From Calycina herbarum (taxonomy: Eukaryota; Ascomycota; Leotiomycetes; Helotiales; Pezizellaceae): a stretch of 64,000 nucleotides of DNA. Shown piece by piece: positions 61,436 through 64,000 of this stretch. The notes beneath the pieces are model-generated. The model saw only the letters and a program-made list of their open reading frames with translations, did no database searches and was not told the DNA's origin. Position 1 is the stretch's first letter; each line of letters opens with the position of its first letter. The stretch is from NCBI GenBank assembly GCA_001414485.1, contig LLEY01000108.1, positions 1 through 64,000 of the forward strand, read 5' to 3'. The position numbers and the translations under genes are program-made.

Positions 61436-61560
61436 CATAAGAATTAATCGATAGACTAATTCGCTATTCTACTACTTAATAGGAATCCCGGTGTAACACC
61501 GCTCACGTGACCTCCAGCCACGTGACGGCTGTCACAGGAGGTAGAATATAAGACACCTCT
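61436..61560. other. GC-richer island inside RIP DNA, possible LTR start
   Basis: Contains TGTAACACCGCTCACGTGAC (61491-61510), a second CACGTG about 20 bases on, and GCCGGC-type sequence that escaped RIP. The TGTAACACC start and the change from one gag to another gag-pol suggest the 5' end of a second element. Confidence 0.4.
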
Positions 61561-63482
61561 TTAAGTAGAATATAAATTACTACTATCGACTAGTTCTTTA
61601 GAATTATTAGACTTATCTTCTGAATTAGAAGAAGAAGTTAGAGATATAGGTCTTAAAGTTAAGAAAACTTAGGCTTTTACTAGAATATTTAAATAAGGGA
61701 ATTAATAGATATATATAGATAACTAGAAGCTTAACTTCTAGAACTCTTATACTACTTAGAGTATTAGTTCTACTCTTCTAATAATATATACTATTACTAG
61801 GAATAACTAAGACATAATAACTATAGTTAGCTCGATTATAAGCAGAGAAACTATTAAGTTTAAAGAACCTAAACATAGTTAGAGATAAATTAAGGTATCT
61901 AGTTATTCTAAAGTAGAAGACGTATAGACAGTCGTAGACCTTTAGAAGGAAACTAGCTTATAGTAATAGTAGAGTTCTAAAGATTTTATAAGACGACTAA
62001 AACCTAGTTTCTTAGGCGTATTATCTAAGGAAATAATACTAGAAATAGAAGGCTAATACGCTGTAGTTACTTTAGTTAGCTATATTAGAGTAATATTTAG
62101 AGAACGTAGAACTAAAAGGTTATTTAGTATAATCTTTTAGGAAATAAACGAATACGATATTAAACGAGAAACAGAGATAGTATAGTAAGAACTTTACTAT
62201 CTAATAGTTAGAGAACTATAGTCTATTAAAATAATAAACGAGACTATAGCCGAATAGATACGATATTACCTAAGAGCTATATCTAACTAGTCTATAGAAA
62301 AACGATTTATTAGAACCTTACTAGAACTAGAATAAACTATAGAATATAGATTAATATATAAGATAGTCTCTATAGATTTAGAGAAAGTAACCTTCTTTCT
62401 AAAAGCTAGTTAGAAAGATAGAAACGAATAGAAATTTAAAGTATACTTTATAAGAAAAGAATTAAACGCTACTTCTAAAGAAAATCAGTTAGTTATAACT
62501 ACGAAAATATAAGAAAAGGAACTCTAAATTATAATCGATTCTAAGGTAATAGGTAATTTCCTTTCTTTAATAGCTCTAAAGAAGCTAAACGTTCTAATCA
62601 AAGATATAAGACTATACTACCTAGAGGTGGTTAACGGAATAAACGTTATATACTAGAATAGAATTATTAACTAGTAATCTATTCTAATAGAAGTTAATAT
62701 TAAAGAATACTATTTAGATATATAATTCGATATTATTAAGATAGAGAGTAAGAAAGTAATACTAGATATACTATAGATTTAAGAATATAATCTAGATATT
62801 AATTAGAAGGCTTATATAGTAACCTTTAGTTAATATAAATATATAGGTTTATATTTTTAACTATAAAGCTAGAACGAGGTTAGTACTACCTCTTCTAAGG
62901 CGCTAGAACACCTAGTCTAGGGTTCTCTACAGGTTAGTAAGAGAGCTAATAACGAAATACCTATATAGTATAGAGAATTTATAAAGTTATTCGAAGACCT
63001 AGAAGACATACGTACTCTTCTCGAATATTAACTATAGAATTATAAGATTAAATTAAAAGAGGATTATAACCTTAGAAAGTAGAAGCTTTAACTATATAGT
63101 CGGGACAACTTAGCTCTATTAGAAGAGTACGTCTAATAAGAAATAAAGAAGAGTTATATTTAGAAATCGGAATTACCTATCTCTTTAAATATACTTATTA
63201 TTAAGAAAAAGAACGACCTAAATAAACGAGTATATATTAATTATAAAGAAGTAAATAACATAACAATTAAGAACGCTTATCTACTACTAATAAGCTAATA
63301 TTTATAAAACAAGTTAGACTAAGTAAAGAAATTTACGAAACTTAATTAATAAAACACCTACGGCTTAATTAGAATTAAAGCTAGCTACGAATAAAAGACC
63401 GCGTTTATCTTACTATTAGAACTCTATAAGTATATAGTAATATTATTTAGTCTAACTAATATACTAGTTACTTATTAGAGAT
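61561..63482 (+). pseudogene. RIP-degraded gypsy fragment: gag-like, protease, RT 5' half
   Basis: Plus-strand translation gives a gag-like portion (61690-62500), a retropepsin-like IIDSKVIGNFLSLIALKKLNV (62530-62595; canonical IDSGA..NFI), and RT from about 63090: EIKKSYI-KSELPISLNILI, IKKKNDLNKRVYINYKEVNN, ITIKNAYLLLIS, KKFTKLN, then GYE-KTAFILLLELYKYIVI, FSLTN. It ends abruptly at 63482, in RT just past the FGLTNAPATFQ region. The last ~105 bases are homologous to 249-352 at the other end of the window, so both fragments belong to one family. Confidence 0.75.
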
Positions 63483-64000
63483 AGCCAGCAAAGTCGAAAT
63501 CTCTGCCTGTCCGTGGCGCTGGCTACGAACCTGGAATTGAGCGAAAGCAATATGATCCCAGAGCCTAAGAGATACTCTCGCAACTCAGTTAGAGCTGGTG
63601 GAGGGCGTTGTAGTGATCTAGCGAGGGTATCGCGACGTAGCCTTACTAGAACAGAGGAATGGCAGCCAACGCTACTGGTATTTAAAAACCACCTAACCGT
63701 CCGATTCCCTACCTTACGACTAGGCACATCTTCGACATCTACGCGGTCGGATTTCTAAGCAGCACTGACTATATTAGGCGGATAGGGCACCTCTGGGGCA
63801 GCATTTGTAGAGTTTTCACGATCGGCAAAAATAGGGGTATACTAGTTAGTATAGGTTCCTGCTATAGAACTAATAAATACAGCCTTCCCTCTACAACGGT
63901 CGACCTATACGAAGAAGAAAACAGAGCGTCTGTTAAAGAAGGGAGTGTAAAGGAGGGTTATGCTCTATATAGGTGGATGAGCCTAAAAGGGACGGTGAAG
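63483..64000. other. Non-RIP sequence replacing the rest of the RT gene, unidentified
   Basis: The sequence changes within a few bases from RIP-type to ordinary composition. Two overlapping open frames (63513-63758 +, 63464-63727 -) have no domain I recognise. It could be the end of a younger transposon inserted in RT, or native DNA joined by a rearrangement; the window ends before this can be seen. Confidence 0.45.

Noticed and set aside
1..64000. CRISPR array, prophage, or bacterial operon structure
   Set aside because: Intron-bearing fungal genes throughout; the tandem repeats lack unique spacers of constant length.

Overview
The window is nuclear DNA of a filamentous ascomycete (Pezizomycotina). 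A plant-associated member of the Leotiomycetes is my best guess, but that is inference from protein style and not proven. The evidence for a filamentous ascomycete is short GT-AG introns (mostly 49-63 nt) with CTAAC-like branch sites, fungal families (HET, PTH11-type rhodopsin-domain protein, ATF/AtfA bZIP, Iec3), and heavy repeat-induced point mutation (RIP) confined to transposons.

Layout. 1-7.4 kb is an AT-rich, RIP-degraded transposon block. It holds a chromodomain gypsy pol remnant bounded by LTR-like repeats in inverted orientation, an LTR of a second family, and a complete pogo/Fot1 transposon. About 7.4-44.1 kb is a gene-bearing island of normal composition. From about 44.5 kb to 63.48 kb is a second RIP block: an unidentified decayed coding region, a fold-back MITE, a second pogo/Fot1 element, a complete gypsy element, a Tad1-like LINE split by a solo LTR, and fragments of one or two further gypsy elements. 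The last ~520 bases are not RIP-mutated and are unidentified.

Genes in the island, in order: a 7-TM rhodopsin-domain membrane protein (+); a secreted BBE-type FAD oxidoreductase (+); a GST-fold protein (+); an ATF/CREB bZIP regulator of the Atf1/AtfA type (+); a Barentsz/CASC3-type exon junction complex protein (+); an NBR1-type autophagy receptor (+); the nucleolar RRM protein Nop13 (-), divergent from the INO80 subunit Iec3 (+); a large HET-domain protein (+); a secreted GH28 pectinase (+) tail-to-tail with a secreted trypsin (-). A relic of an amidase gene lies at the right edge. Gene models were built by hand. Nine are multi-exon and for each the summed exon length is a multiple of three; the tenth, Nop13, is a single reading frame.

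How they fit together. The central housekeeping genes (transcription, RNA, autophagy, chromatin) are flanked toward both transposon blocks by accessory or secreted functions: membrane receptor-like protein, FAD oxidase, HET protein, pectinase, trypsin, dead amidase. This matches a compartmented genome. I see no defence island, CRISPR, Starship captain or clear metabolite cluster. The least explained pieces are the decayed minus-strand coding region at about 46.55-48.37 kb, the inverted LTR arrangement at the left end, and the un-mutated tail after 63.48 kb.
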